Below are positions 52,363 to 64,000 of a stretch of DNA of 64,000 nt, piece by piece. The notes below the pieces were generated by a model. That model saw only the letters and a list, made by a program, of their open reading frames with translations, searched no databases and was not told the DNA's origin. Origin of the DNA: Callipepla californica brunnescens (lineage: Eukaryota; Chordata; Aves; Galliformes; Odontophoridae); contig JALIRH010000004.1 in the NCBI GenBank assembly GCA_023055505.1, positions 40,119,502-40,183,501 of the forward strand, written 5' to 3'. The first letter of the stretch is position 1. Every line of letters begins with the position of its first letter. Made by a program: the position numbers and the translations under genes.

Positions 52363-55300
52363 ACATCTGCAGACAAAAGAATCAGAGTGCACTGGAAACA
52401 TATTTATTATAATCATGCTACTACCATATCCATTTCCACAGTATGAAAAATATATTCTCCTTTAGGAATTACTGGGGTCAGTTCTTTGCCCTGTGTTAAA
52501 TCTGTAGTAACTTAGACTACTTCATTCCTTAGCTGCTATGAGTAGTTAAAATCTACTACTCAGAGTTACCAAATGCTATCACTGTATTAAAGCATTGGAG
52601 TGGTTCACAGGAAAGCTTTTGAACTTTTGATTATAATGAAGAGCTCATTCAGTAAAACACTTTATATAAATTCCCCAAAGAAAATTTTCATGTGGTAAAC
52701 TCAGCTGGATGAGATCTCAGAAGAAACGGTAAGCAGAAAGTAAGAAAGTAATTCCTGTGTTGTTTAGACTTGAAATTTGTTGCTTTGCAAAGTGCCATAT
52801 AAACTAACTGACAAAAGTGTGTATTTTCAATTAGGTGTCACTGATGAAGCATCTGTTCTTCTCTGAAAGCTTGCAGTGCACTCTAATGATGCATTGTTAA
52901 GTTCTGTCATTGTTATTTCAGAAGTTAGTGCTGATTTATTCTCCACATTCCCCTATGGCAGCCTTAAATGCCTTTAATTTACCATGAAGCAAGATAGGTA
53001 TCAGTGTATTTTCTTTCCTTTCTCACTGTATCTCAACGTGACCTGAGCTTTTGGTGGGCTCACCCTATGCTTCCCTTAGTATCACATTTAAGGCGTCCAG
53101 ATGGGGTGACAGAATGGAATAAGACACCAGCCCTCCATCTGTTAAAAAAAAAAAGAAAAAGAAAAAAAAGAAATGAAATACAAGGTTTTATTGTTCTTTA
53201 AGTAAGAACAGATACAGTCTGTATGTCAAGGCCAAACTATATGCTATTAAATCTATCCTTTGAAGTCTTCCATTGGGCTGACCAAGGACAGATGGTAAAC
53301 TGTTATCATTTGATATGGGATTAGGTCAAGTCGAAGTTCAAGTTTGAAGGTAACAGTGAGAGTCTCAGTTCAACTGTCAGATGTTTTAGTTTATATAATT
53401 AATAGCACACAGACACCATCTTTGCTACTGTTCTGCTAGTTTAAAAATTGGGAGATTTATTTAACCACAGATCTCCACACTATTTAGAAATCTAAGATGG
53501 CAACACGTATCTGTTCTAACTTAGTAGCTGAATATCAATACAGTCTTTATTCTTTTGGAGAAAAGTTTAGGCCTAGGGTGTACTGGGTTACTACTGCTTT
53601 TTTTGTTTGTTTGTTTCTGGCTCGTATATTTTCAGTGTTCACCTTTGTGTTTCTATTTCTCGGCAAATGTACCAAAAACACAATGTTCTCTTTGGAGGAA
53701 CTGATTGCTGGTGTCAAACTTGGGGAAAGCTGTAGCACCATTTCCTTTCCTACTCTCTATTTTCACATTCAAGTAATGAGGAAAGATCATTGACTGTGAA
53801 GCCGAACTGCTGCATATGTTAGGCTATCTGTTCTTTAAATCTGGCAGAATAAAATTCCTTCTTGTCTTAAAATTCCAACCAAAGATATTTAGAAACAAGT
53901 TTCACAGAATGGACTGATGTTTGCTGTATTACACATGCACTGGACTTTAGACATAATTTGGAAGCAAGCAAAGTATGTGTAGTTAAGTGTGTGCCACTTG
54001 AAAAGCTGATACAAAATGATCTGTCAAGATTTTGCCCTAGTCTTTTACAGGCTGCCTTGTGACTTAATAATATGTGCTGCTTATACCAGTTAAGGACTGA
54101 TGGGATGAGCTCAGATCAGTTCCAAGAGAATAGCTCTTTATGTCATCTTTTTCTTAAAACTCCTTTAGAAGGAACTTAGTGAGGGTGAAACTCTTCTGTC
54201 AGATGTAGGCAGAAGAGAGAGTAATAGTCACGAAGCCTGACAGTGAGAGGTGCTATACAGTCACAGAAAAATACGGTGCTATTGTAGCATGGGATTTATA
54301 TTTCAGGTATATGAGTCAAGAAATTAAAAAAAAAAAAAATCTGATACTATTCACTACATTATGGGCACACGTTGACTTCTCCATATGACATTTTTTCTTT
54401 TATGTACTTATTACATATGTTAATGTGTCATGTGAATAAGTAAATATTGCCAGAAAAGCAGGACTTTTGAAGTTGTGACACTTAGTGCTTCATCACTTGA
54501 CATTCAACAGCTCTCTTTTAATTTTTACAGTTGGGATGATGTGTAGCTGACTGTAGCGTTATACTGTGTTAGTAACACATCCAAACTAAAAAAAGAGACA
54601 ACCCTAGAACTGTTTCTGGTTTACTCTCAGCTCAAAGAGATTTCTGTCTAAAGGCTCAGGACTCAATTCCCATTTGAACAGATTTTTAGGCTTGGCTGGA
54701 GATGGTGGGAAAGTCACTTCATGCCATTTTTCCTGTCCCCTGGAATTGGTCTGGCTGAAACCAGTGTTTTAAAAGCCTGTGGGCTTCCTCCTGTCATAAG
54801 GAATGCAGTAGTCTCCGTGAGTATTGCTGAATTTAGAGGCTCAAATGTGGCACTGTCTAGTCTGCTGTGTCCTTTGCTGTGTTCCTTTCCTCTCCTGCTG
54901 CCTGCTATGCAGTGCTGAGATAGCAAACACCAGGCAGAGTGACGGCTGGGGTCTGGCAGGCAGACAGGTACTGTGCAGGTGACAGACAAGGCGTACCGCA
55001 GCCCTGCATGCCTGCGTTTTCTTTAGTGATATGCAGTACACTGCGTTCTATTTGAGCAATCTCCTCCCTTGTACAAGATGTAAGTAGCAATTTTTTTTTT
55101 TTTTTTTTAACTTCAACCGTCAGTTTCATGACTGATAAATCTGGAAACTTCAGCTATGTAGACTGTTTCTTTTCCTTACCCATCCCTCCTGGGTAGCTTT
55201 ATACGTGTCTGGGAATGGAGGTGGGCTGAATGCAGCAGTATCCTTGGAGAAATATTCTCTGGAGAAGAGGCTTTGAGAATGTGTTGAGCATTTCAGCAAG

Positions 55301-55794
55301 CCTTTTCTCACTTCAGTATAAGCTTCATATAATTACCATGGACTGCAAAAAAGAACTATGGCATCAAGTGGAAAGAGGCTAGGATCTATTTTCCAGCCTC
55401 ATTTTAAAGTCACTCAGCAAAAGTAAAACTTTTTCCTTTAGGAATGTTGGTCTTCTCCACCTTCTTTTTGTTTAACTGATCATAAAGCTTACCTTATCTA
55501 AGACCCTACTATGTAATCCTTACTCTAACAGGGGTAAACATTATATGTGTCCACATAAAGGGATGTTTAGTCATCAAAATTCAACTACATTTACTGATTG
55601 TACTTTGGTATCCAAATGTAGTATGGTTTCCAAATATACTAATGTAAGTACCCTTTGAAGTCCTCCGTCCACATTCCTGTGATCCTGTTTTGTTTTAACT
55701 CACACTTTACTCTCTACTTGTTCATTTGAGAAGGGATCCAGAGCCTGCCTACTTTCAAAATGCAGTTCCTTTAGCTTTGTTGTATTTGAGTCCA
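52363..55794. other. Intergenic, no gene seen
   Basis: Unique sequence with an A-rich simple stretch at 53142-53173 and T/A runs near 54327 and 55090. The open frames at 53497-53793 and 54714-54989 have no recognised homology. Confidence 0.5.
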
Positions 55795-56440
55795 GCTAGC
55801 TCCCTGAGCCAATATCCCAATGAATGGATTGAGGGCAGCCATGCAGAAAAGGACTTAGGGTGCTGGTGAATGAAAACCTGAATGGGAGCTGTCAATGTCT
55901 GTGCTTGCAGCCCAGAAAGCCAGTGTATCCTGGCCAGCATGAAAAGTGTGACCAGGAGGATGAGGGAAGTGATTCCCTTTCTCTGCTTTGTTCTTGTGAG
56001 ATCTGACCTGTAGTGTTCAGCTCTGGAGTCCTCAGCCCAAGAGGGACATGGATCTGTTGGAGCTGCTCCAAAGAAGGGCTACAAAGAAGAAACAGGGCTG
56101 GAACCATAGGACCTCCCCTATGAGGACAGGCTGAGAGCTGGGCTTGTTCATCCTAGACAAGAGAAGGCTCTGGGGAGAGCTTATAGTGTACTTTCAGTAC
56201 TAAAAGGAGCGTACAGGAAAGATGGAGAGAGACTTTTGTCAGGGGTTGCAGTGATAGGACGAGAGGTTTTAAACTAAAGGAGGGTAGATTTAGATTTGAT
56301 GTTAGGAAATTCTTTACGTGGAGGATGGTGAGGTATGGGTTGCCCAGAAAAGCTGTGGCTGCCCCATCTCTGGAGGTGTTCAAGGTTGGATGAGGTCTTG
56401 GGCAACCTGGTGCTCAGCGTGGACTACTTTGAATTTGAAT
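55795..56440 (+). mobile_element. CR1 LINE fragment
   Basis: Recognisable blocks in order: GCAGAAAAGGACTTAGGGTG, CTTGCAGCCCAGAAAGCCAG, GTATCCTGGCCAGCATGAAA, CAAGAGGGACATGGATCTGTTGGAG, ATGAGGACAGGCTGAGAGCT, GATGGAGAGAGACTTTTGTC, GGGTAGATTTAGATTTGATG and CTCTGGAGGTGTTCAAGG. It covers the ORF2 end and much of the 3' UTR. The 3' terminal repeats are missing. Moderately diverged. Confidence 0.9.
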
Positions 56441-57399
56441 TTTTGCACTAGAACAGGTGTAATGCAAATAACAAATGCAACATCCTAAAGCAGTCCATGG
56501 GTGTGAACCAACAGTTAAGCTTATTGTCATAATTTTTTCTCCATAAATAGCAACAGAGAGTGTGTTATTTTGTAGATGGCTATGATATAATAGGTATAAA
56601 TGGCACTATAAAAAAAAAAAAAATCCTGTTCTGTAATATCCAGAGGCCATGGCTGTCAAGGGCCAACACAACCATCAAGAAAGTCTAAAATTAAAACAGA
56701 CAAGTTGCCAATGCATAAAGCTGCCATCGTTGTGTTCACTTCCCAGTTTGTTTCAATGACCATTCCATCTGTGAAACATATTTCTGTGGGATATTTAAGA
56801 GTCCAGAGCATAAACCAGGCCATTTGTGTGAATGCCATGACCCAGGTGCCGCTCTTGTTTGAAAAATGCATGAATGGCCCCACTGCCAAGGATATAACTG
56901 CAGATAATATAACCCAGAAATTCCTTTCCAAAGCAGTGAGTAACTGAAATTTATGTACTTGCATAACTCATTTATTGCAGGGAGAGCAACGAGTCCAAAG
57001 TTGTCAGCTCCAGCCATAGGGGTTGTTCCCTGATCCAAGAGGTTTGTGACTTTATTACTGTCTAAACGGGAGAGCTGAGGATGCTGATTGGCAATGCTGC
57101 TTAGAGGCTGGGAAGTGCTGGATGGGAGGTGAGGGCACAAATTGTTGTCTCTGTCAGGAAGAAAAATACCTCAGCAAGATTTGTTTTCATGAACAAGGGT
57201 TTGGATGCATGAGCTCATGCCAATCTGATAGGCTCTAATTATTTTCTGTAACATCTCTGCATTGCTGCATCCCCAATTCTTTCTATTTGAAAACCAAATG
57301 GAAAAAGGGTTTCAAGTTTTGTTTTGTTTTTATGCATGATTCTGAATGAGATTTGATAAATACATTCTGGATATCCAGAAGAATATGCTGCTAGTAAAA
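56441..57399. other. Intergenic, with overlapping open frames at 56656-57140
   Basis: No repeat recognised. Three frames stay open across about 56700-56960 (two on -, one on +). One - strand frame (56656-56964) is hydrophobic. I recognise no family and see no splice or promoter support. Confidence 0.4.
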
Positions 57400-57535
57400 A
57401 TCATAGAACATCCAGAGCTGGAAGGGACCCACAGAGATCATCACGTCTAACTCCCGGCTCCAGATGGGACTACCCAAAATTCAAACCATATTTCTGAGAG
57501 TGTTGTCCAAATGTTTCTTGATCTCTGGTAGCCTT
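57400..57535 (-). mobile_element. CR1 LINE 3' scrap
   Basis: The + strand reads TCATAGAACATCCAGAGCTG, GAAGGGACCCACAGAGATCA and TCACGTCTAACTCCCGGCTC, then CTGAGAGTGTTGTCCAAATG. This is an antisense CR1 3' end of a subfamily different from the 39.6-kb copy. Confidence 0.85.
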
Positions 57536-60500
57536 ATATCTGGGAGGTATGTTTCCCCTGTTTCTGTTCTGCCAGAGATTTAGCTGAGTCTATAACTTCC
57601 CTGTAGCTTATGAAGACACATACCTGATAGCAAGATGGGAAGAGTTTGTTCTGCTAAGAGTCTATGAAGCTCTTATGTCCTAAATGCTATAGAAATTCAA
57701 AGTATTACTGTGGCTAATAAAGTAGTTTGCCACTGATGTTTGTTTTAAAAAACAAATGCTCTCATTTCAGGCATCTAAGCAAGGACGGTCGCAGCTTCTG
57801 GACTATGAGACTGTCTTTGTTTTCCTCTCTTCCCAAGTGCCCATCTTTTCTTCTGTTTCACTGCGTGTCATGATTGCATTTTCACCCTTTCAGAAAGGCG
57901 AAAGATTTCTGTTTAGGATAAGACATTCCTAATGCTCTGTGAATCATCCACTAGCTTTCTTTAGATGTAAAATCTGGTTAATATTAGTAAAATTTCCTAA
58001 ATATTGAGACAGCTGACGAGCAATCACAGAGATGGCTGTGTCGTGATAACTTTCCATCTTTTAAAGCATAACAAAACATGGAAAAAGATTTTACCTTTCA
58101 ATTTTAGACAAAAAAAAAAATTATCTATAAAATAGGAGAAACAAATTAGCACTATTTGGTATATTCTTATTCCAAAAAGCTCTTCGTGCTGAAGAAATTA
58201 AACTTCATGGTAGCCTTTCATAATCAATGGAGGCATGAAAAGGTCAGTCAACTTGATTTTTTTCTAATGTGGGGACAATAAGAGAACTTAAGCTTTACCC
58301 ATTTCTCTTTACGTGATTTCTACTTTTTATTTGCACAAACAGCTCTACACTTTGCCTTGAATCCTGAGTCAACTGAATCTGTAATGTGAGGACTGCAATA
58401 AACTCCATACCAAAATTGTCTCTTCCTTCCCTGGTGGTGAGAGGCACTGACTGAAATGAATATATGACTTCCTACATCCCTTTAACCACAGGGCTGACCT
58501 GCTTCATGAAAGTCACTATATTGTGATAGTCTTGGCAGGTTTTAGTGGTTGAGCTTATAATTAATTAAGAGGTACTAAGTTTAAAAAGTCATTAGAAATC
58601 AAATCACAAAGGATAAGTGAACTTTGTGAACTTTGGCATGCCCCTGTATTACCTATTAAACCCACATCAACAATAAGGGACATTAATAAAACCATTATAT
58701 ATTTGAAGAGTAACACCTTACCCATGCAGAGTTTATGACTACAAATGAATACATGTCAGAGAACACCAGTAAGTTCATTAGGCCAAAAATTTCAGTGATA
58801 CTGTTCATTTAGAAAGGATGGTAGTTGTGCTAGTGGACAGATGGACAGTAGCATAAAAAATTTAAAAGAGAGATAAAAGACCCTTTCTCCTATTTTTCCC
58901 CAGCCTTGGACTCTGTACAAACGTCTAGGTAAGTATGAATAAAAATAAAACTTGCTGCCATGATTTACTCATTCATAAATCTCTTTTTTTTTTTTTTTTT
59001 TTTTTTCTCTCTTTTAATCACTAGAAATCTATTCCAGTGCATGTAAAGTCTTAATGAGAGCTAGCAACATTATGAGTGCTGGGAGCAATCGCCCTTCAGC
59101 CTCATGCCTGCAAACGCTCTCGAGGCATGCATATATCTCATTATGGCCAAACGCCCTGTCATGTGTTATTCCTTACTTAGTGACAATTTGTCACTGTCAC
59201 CCTTGACATGTCACTCTGCTGCAGAAGGATTTGACTTCAGTGCAAAATGTGACAATCAGATGAGAGAATTTTGTAATCTGAACTGAAATATGGGGCTGAG
59301 AGAGACTAATTTCATTCAAACATGATCCTAATATAACATAAAGGGGAAGAAATGTTTGCATTTAAGGAATTTTTTCAGGTTCCCTTGCTTTGCCTTTTCC
59401 CAGCCCCCACTCCTCTACTTCAATTATTCCTTAGGATAATGCTTTTATTTTTGAAGGATGGAGCCTTAAGTTTTAATACTGTGCATTTTCAATTAAGTGC
59501 ACTAAGATCCATGGATATAACTATTACTTAAACTATAAGTAATGGTTACATGTAAAAATTAGGGAAACATATTGTGCTTTAGATAAATTACATTCAGATT
59601 ACTTCTTATTATAAATGGGGTAGAAAATGGATTTTTAGCTCTGTCTGGCCAAAGAGCCAACATTTGTATCTACTTCATTTGTTTAAATATATTTCAAGCC
59701 AGATTGAAATCCATATTGCCTGACATTAATTGAGTACTGAAGCATCAGTGTACTCAAGTTTCATAAACCACTGATGAGTGAGTTTTTACAGGATTGATTT
59801 AAAAATATACCATCCCTTTTATATGAAAATTATATTCCGTTTATAGAATAATTCTTAAAGCCCAACATTAAATGGTATAAATCTTAATAAGATGAATGTA
59901 AATATGACATTTGTACTGTCGGGTTGACATCTTGTTTGCTAAGAAAATTATATTTCTCCGCTTGGTATTATTTTAAAATATTCTTCTGTATAATATTCTA
60001 GGGAAATGTGTTTTTCTGCTGCAAAGCAGAATGGAGATGAGAGAGGGGTGGGCTGTGAGGTTGACTGTTCCTGAAGGTTACTTGAAGGATTCCGGTTCGA
60101 CACTTCATCCCAGGCTGGGTATTCTATCCCTGAACATTTTCTGACAGTCAATCCTATCAGGTTGCCCACTAATTTATTGGCTCTGTGGCACTGAAGAATA
60201 GTCAGTCGTTTCACTGGTAACTTATAGGAAGCCAGCTTTGAGGTCATGTTTCCAGGGGTGAAAGTCTAGGGTATTTAGACCTATTCTTCATGCTTGCAGT
60301 TCTCCGAGAGGCAGGCATTATTTGAACTGCTTTCTGGTTCTGGCTGCAGATACACTTAGATGCAAAGTAGATGCAAGGATTTAATTTCTTTTTTCTCCAA
60401 GTTTCATCAAATTTTCTTGTGTAAAATGAATGAATGAATAAGTTACTATCTAAAGACACTCTCATCAAGCAGCTTTGACTGGCTGAACCAAGTGTCCTAT

Positions 60501-63500
60501 GGCCTTCATCAAGCTGTGCTCTAGCTGAGGTAGAGAATGACTTTTTAAGTGAGAGGATTGTGAAGTACCATCTGCAAAGTGTGTCCTCCTGGATATTTTT
60601 AACAGGACTAACATAGCTGTCAGGATGTCACGCAATGAATGTTGGATAATTTGTACACTTGATTTTTTTTATAAAGCTCTTGTGTTATTATAATGATAAA
60701 GGCAGCTCTAAGTGCATTTGCAGCTTTCTCAATGTACTTACTGAAGTTTCTTTATTTAAAATCTTTGACAATACAAATTCTGTTTAATAATACAAACACT
60801 TGAGGGAAGACAGTATATACTGAATAATCAAGGCTTCTGTAGGGAGCTTGATAAGGGCAGCTTTTTCATGTGATTTCTATTATTTGTGTTCTTTGCTCCC
60901 TGCCTTCGTTGGGGTCTTCAGAACTGGGAACAGCTTGTACTTCTTTGTAACACCAGAGAACTTGTTAAATCTTAGGGTCAGATTCTACGCATTCCCCTAA
61001 TTTTCTGTGGGACTCAGCGTGAATTGTTTGAACTCTGTATCTCAATTCTGTAAGACATGAACAACGTTAACTAGCTCACGGAGAAGTTGATGCAAATGCT
61101 GAAATAGCTGCAGGCATAAGAGATGAGTGGACACACAAAACAACAGTTGTATTGCAGGTAAAGTTGTAAAGCATGACCAACAATTTTTGCCTTTTTTCTC
61201 ACCTATTACTGTGCTGAGCTTTGCACTGTGGTCCTCTCCCTTGGAAAAAGCTTGTCAACTACTGGATACTTCATTGGCCAATTCATCTGTTTAAGTCTGT
61301 AAAATTATTCATTTTGCCTGCCATGGTTTGTTTCCTGTTGGTTCAGCAATTTAGTTGGCTCAGTGGGACCTTCTTCTTTTGTTGAACACAAGATCACATC
61401 ACCAAAATTTTCCCCTGGAATTAACTTTGAGCCATTTCATTTTTTTGTGTCCTGTGACATTTTTCCAGGGCCATCTGAACCAATGTTCACAGTCCAGGAG
61501 TGGAGCTCAACTGTCCTACACCCTAACTCTTAACCAGTCCCGGCTCCACATATCTGTCATTGAACAGGTCTGGCTCTTGCTGAGTGCTTCAATTAGTCAA
61601 TTCAACTCAATTATCTACAGGAACTAGACCAGGAAAAGAAAGAAGAAAAGGAAAGGGAAATGAAATTAGACATTTCTCTGCTGAATTATTATTGAGACAC
61701 GCTGACATCAGAGCCACTGACTCAAGAGAGAGGTCCCCAGCAGGAACTGGAGCTGGGGCAAGGCAGAATGAAGGAAGAGCTAGTGAGGAGGAGCAGGAAG
61801 GGAGTACTCTCACCTCCTTTTGACAGGAATAAGCTGTTAGGCTGTTGGCTAGACTCATAGTTTGCTATGGCTGATAGTTGGAGGTCTGTTCCCCCCTCCT
61901 GCTCATATGCCTCTGCTGTTCACCTTGTGTTGACCTCTTCATCTGATCATATAGAAAGGAGATTCAATAAGTAGAACATCAGAAAAATAGAAAACTTTCC
62001 AGCAAAAACAAGTAGATATCTTCTTGTCAGGTTGATGAATTGAATCAGCAAGGTGTGAACAGATAAAAAATGTCAGAGGAGCTGTAGCAGAGGAAGAGGC
62101 AACAAAGGGAAAGAAAAAGGGCAGTGGAGGGAAATGCAGTGAGAGTACAACAGAATTGCACTGCCCCATTCTCCAGTGTTCTCCAGAGAGACCACATCAA
62201 TGATCCCACATGCCTTCCCCTCTTTTTTATTTACTGAATATTTGTTATATTCCAGATTTTGGAGATTGACTCAAAGATCAGTTTAAGAACTAAATCAAAA
62301 CATTCTTGAGACCCTGAAGGTATTTTTCTGATGACCTTTACTCAGGTTCCCCTTCACATCAGAGGCCATTTCCATCTATGAGGAACTTCCAGTTCTCTAT
62401 AATCAGCATAAGTCTTTCCCTCTCTAGGACTAATCACATCTCTCTGTACTCAGTTGGAACTTATTTACAGGAGAGGACCTCACATTATACTTGTCATATT
62501 TAAAAGCTTTGGGGTGATGAAGCAAGGCTCCAAGAACATCTGTTTGAAAGGAATTACTAAGGTGAGTGAAGTTCGGAGTTAATCTGTAAACAGAAATCCA
62601 GATCACAGCTCAGATTTAATGTCATTTCTGCTCCTTTCCCAATACTTGCTCCCTTTAGTGAACATCTTCAATTTATAGTTTACTAATAAGAGCTGAATTT
62701 AGATTTTTAAAGAAATCAAACTCATCTATGAGCTGGTGTTTTCTGGCGTCAGGCTTATATAAGAAATGTATGGTTCTGCACTGGTATCTCCAGAGATTCA
62801 TTACAGTGTTCTGACCACTAGATTGGTTTCTCCCTGTACTGAGTACATACTTGGAAACAGTTGTTTTTCTTTTGCTAAAAATCTCCAGTTTAAACTTCTG
62901 TAATTTTTTTCCACAGAATGAATTTCAGAGCTATCTTGTTTCTTTTTCTAAGGCTTTCACAGTTTTAAAAATTTAGCTTTTATCTTTGAAATGAAGGTCA
63001 GAGGAAATTTGTCAGCAATAGATTGAAAGGAAAATCCCTTGTGCTGGTGAATTATGGGGTTGTGGGTGAAGCATGGCCACTTTATTGTTTCCTTCTGTGT
63101 CTCGAGTTTTGCTTTGTATTTTAATTCCCAGAACTTTGCAAAGATTGCTCTGGTCTGTGGTAAGGGCTTTATTTATTTATTTAATTTGAACCAATTTTTT
63201 CTTCCCATTAATTTGTTTATCATTTGAAATGGGTAGCCCGGAAAATGGACCAGCAAGGAAGGCCTTGCATGCTAGGAACTGAAAACTCAGACATCTAATT
63301 AAGCAACACTAGAATGCTTTTAATTCTGTCTTCTTAGACCCATGTGAATACATATATCTGCTGTAGAGCAATTTTCTTTGGTCCGATATAAACCGTATGT
63401 ATTTTTTCTCTACTTACTTCCACCAATTCATGGGATCAGCAGATAAATGAAGTTATTCATGGCTATGTCACCACCCCTTATGAAATGAAAGTTGCAGCAA

Positions 63501-64000
63501 ATATTTTAGGAAATTATGGAAATCTCTTCTTTGAGCTTTTAAAAAGAAGAACATGGATGAGTTTCCATACTTGAAAATTTTACGTTGACAAGTTGACTTG
63601 TAGCATAGTTCTGTATATATCTTTGTGATTAAATAATCAGTCTCTTTTAAGATTTGTCAAAGGTGTTTCAGGAAGGCGCTGGAGTTCATTTTCCTGAGCA
63701 TGGAAATGTGTCAGCGCTGTTCTTCCACACTACTGTTGAGATTACTGTGTTGTTTGGTTTTTTTTTTTTCATATCCACCTTCTGATCTAACAGGAAGACC
63801 TGTGATATATTATTCCTGGAGTGGCTTAAACTTCATAGGAACTCATTGTGTGGTTGCTTACTCTATAAAATTGCAGATATTATGAACTCTGAGATACAAT
63901 CAAGATTAAATTCAGCATTGTAATGCCTTGAAACTAATACTTACGGTACAGAAATCTGCTAGCATAAAGTCTACTATTAGTGTCACATGAAAGCTGGGCC
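57536..64000. other. Intergenic, possible conserved non-coding DNA
   Basis: No CR1, LTR, mariner or coding exon recognised over 6.4 kb. Apart from a T23 tract at 58984-59006 and a short ATTT repeat at 63173-63187, the sequence is complex and unique. Blocks at 59030-59300, 59690-59950 and 60640-60860 have the mixed, motif-rich look of vertebrate conserved non-coding elements. This is an impression that needs alignment. Confidence 0.4.
59179..59213. promoter_or_regulatory. TGACA/TGTCA palindrome cluster
   Basis: AGTGACA-ATT-TGTCACT (59179-59195) is a perfect inverted repeat with 7-bp arms. After a further GTCAC comes the perfect 10-bp palindrome TGACATGTCA (59204-59213). TGACA half-sites are recognised by TALE homeodomain proteins (MEIS, PKNOX, TGIF). 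Function here is inferred only. Confidence 0.35.

Noticed and set aside
1..64000. tRNA, rRNA, CRISPR arrays, prokaryotic operons
   Set aside because: No cloverleaf, rRNA segment or regularly spaced repeat array was recognised by eye, and the sequence is vertebrate.

Overview
The window is vertebrate nuclear DNA and almost certainly from a galliform bird, most likely chicken. The evidence is many CR1 LINE fragments, three copies of a mariner of the Galluhop type, two solo LTRs of one endogenous-retrovirus family, AT-rich introns and a compact CpG-island promoter. Nothing bacterial is present: no operons, CRISPR arrays or prokaryotic signals.

One protein-coding gene is supported, VRK1 (vaccinia-related kinase 1), on the + strand. 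Twelve coding exons lie between 7263 and 33397. They splice in frame with GT/AG borders into a 413-codon protein carrying every kinase motif (glycine loop, VVK lysine, HGDIKASN catalytic loop, DYG) and a lysine-rich tail ending TRKRVQK, as in mammalian VRK1. The probable promoter is a GC-rich island at about 2260-2790. It contains a ZNF143-type site, two CCAAT boxes in a duplicated module and GC boxes. The first, non-coding exon should lie there but its end is uncertain.

Layout: 1-2260, upstream flank with one antisense CR1. 2260-2975, promoter island with a truncated mariner 3' end at its downstream edge. 2975-7257, intron 1. 7258-18881, coding exons 2-11 with mostly unique introns. 18882-24265, intron 11, with a CR1 split by a 594-bp mariner and a second deleted mariner. 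24360-33314, intron 12, with three CR1 pieces and an old antisense solo LTR. 33315-33600, last exon and 3' UTR. 33600-64000, intergenic and gene-poor, with five CR1 pieces, a young solo LTR with a 5-bp target duplication and an internal (CT)21 repeat, and some stretches that look like conserved non-coding DNA. In mammals VRK1 is followed by the large BCL11B gene desert, which fits this tail.

The most useful observations are the nested mariner-in-CR1 insertion, the antiparallel pair of same-family solo LTRs, the weak splice donor of exon 11 with an alternative short C-terminus, the duplicated CCAAT module with its ZNF143 site, and a TGACA/TGTCA palindrome cluster near 59.2 kb. I found no previously undescribed biological system.
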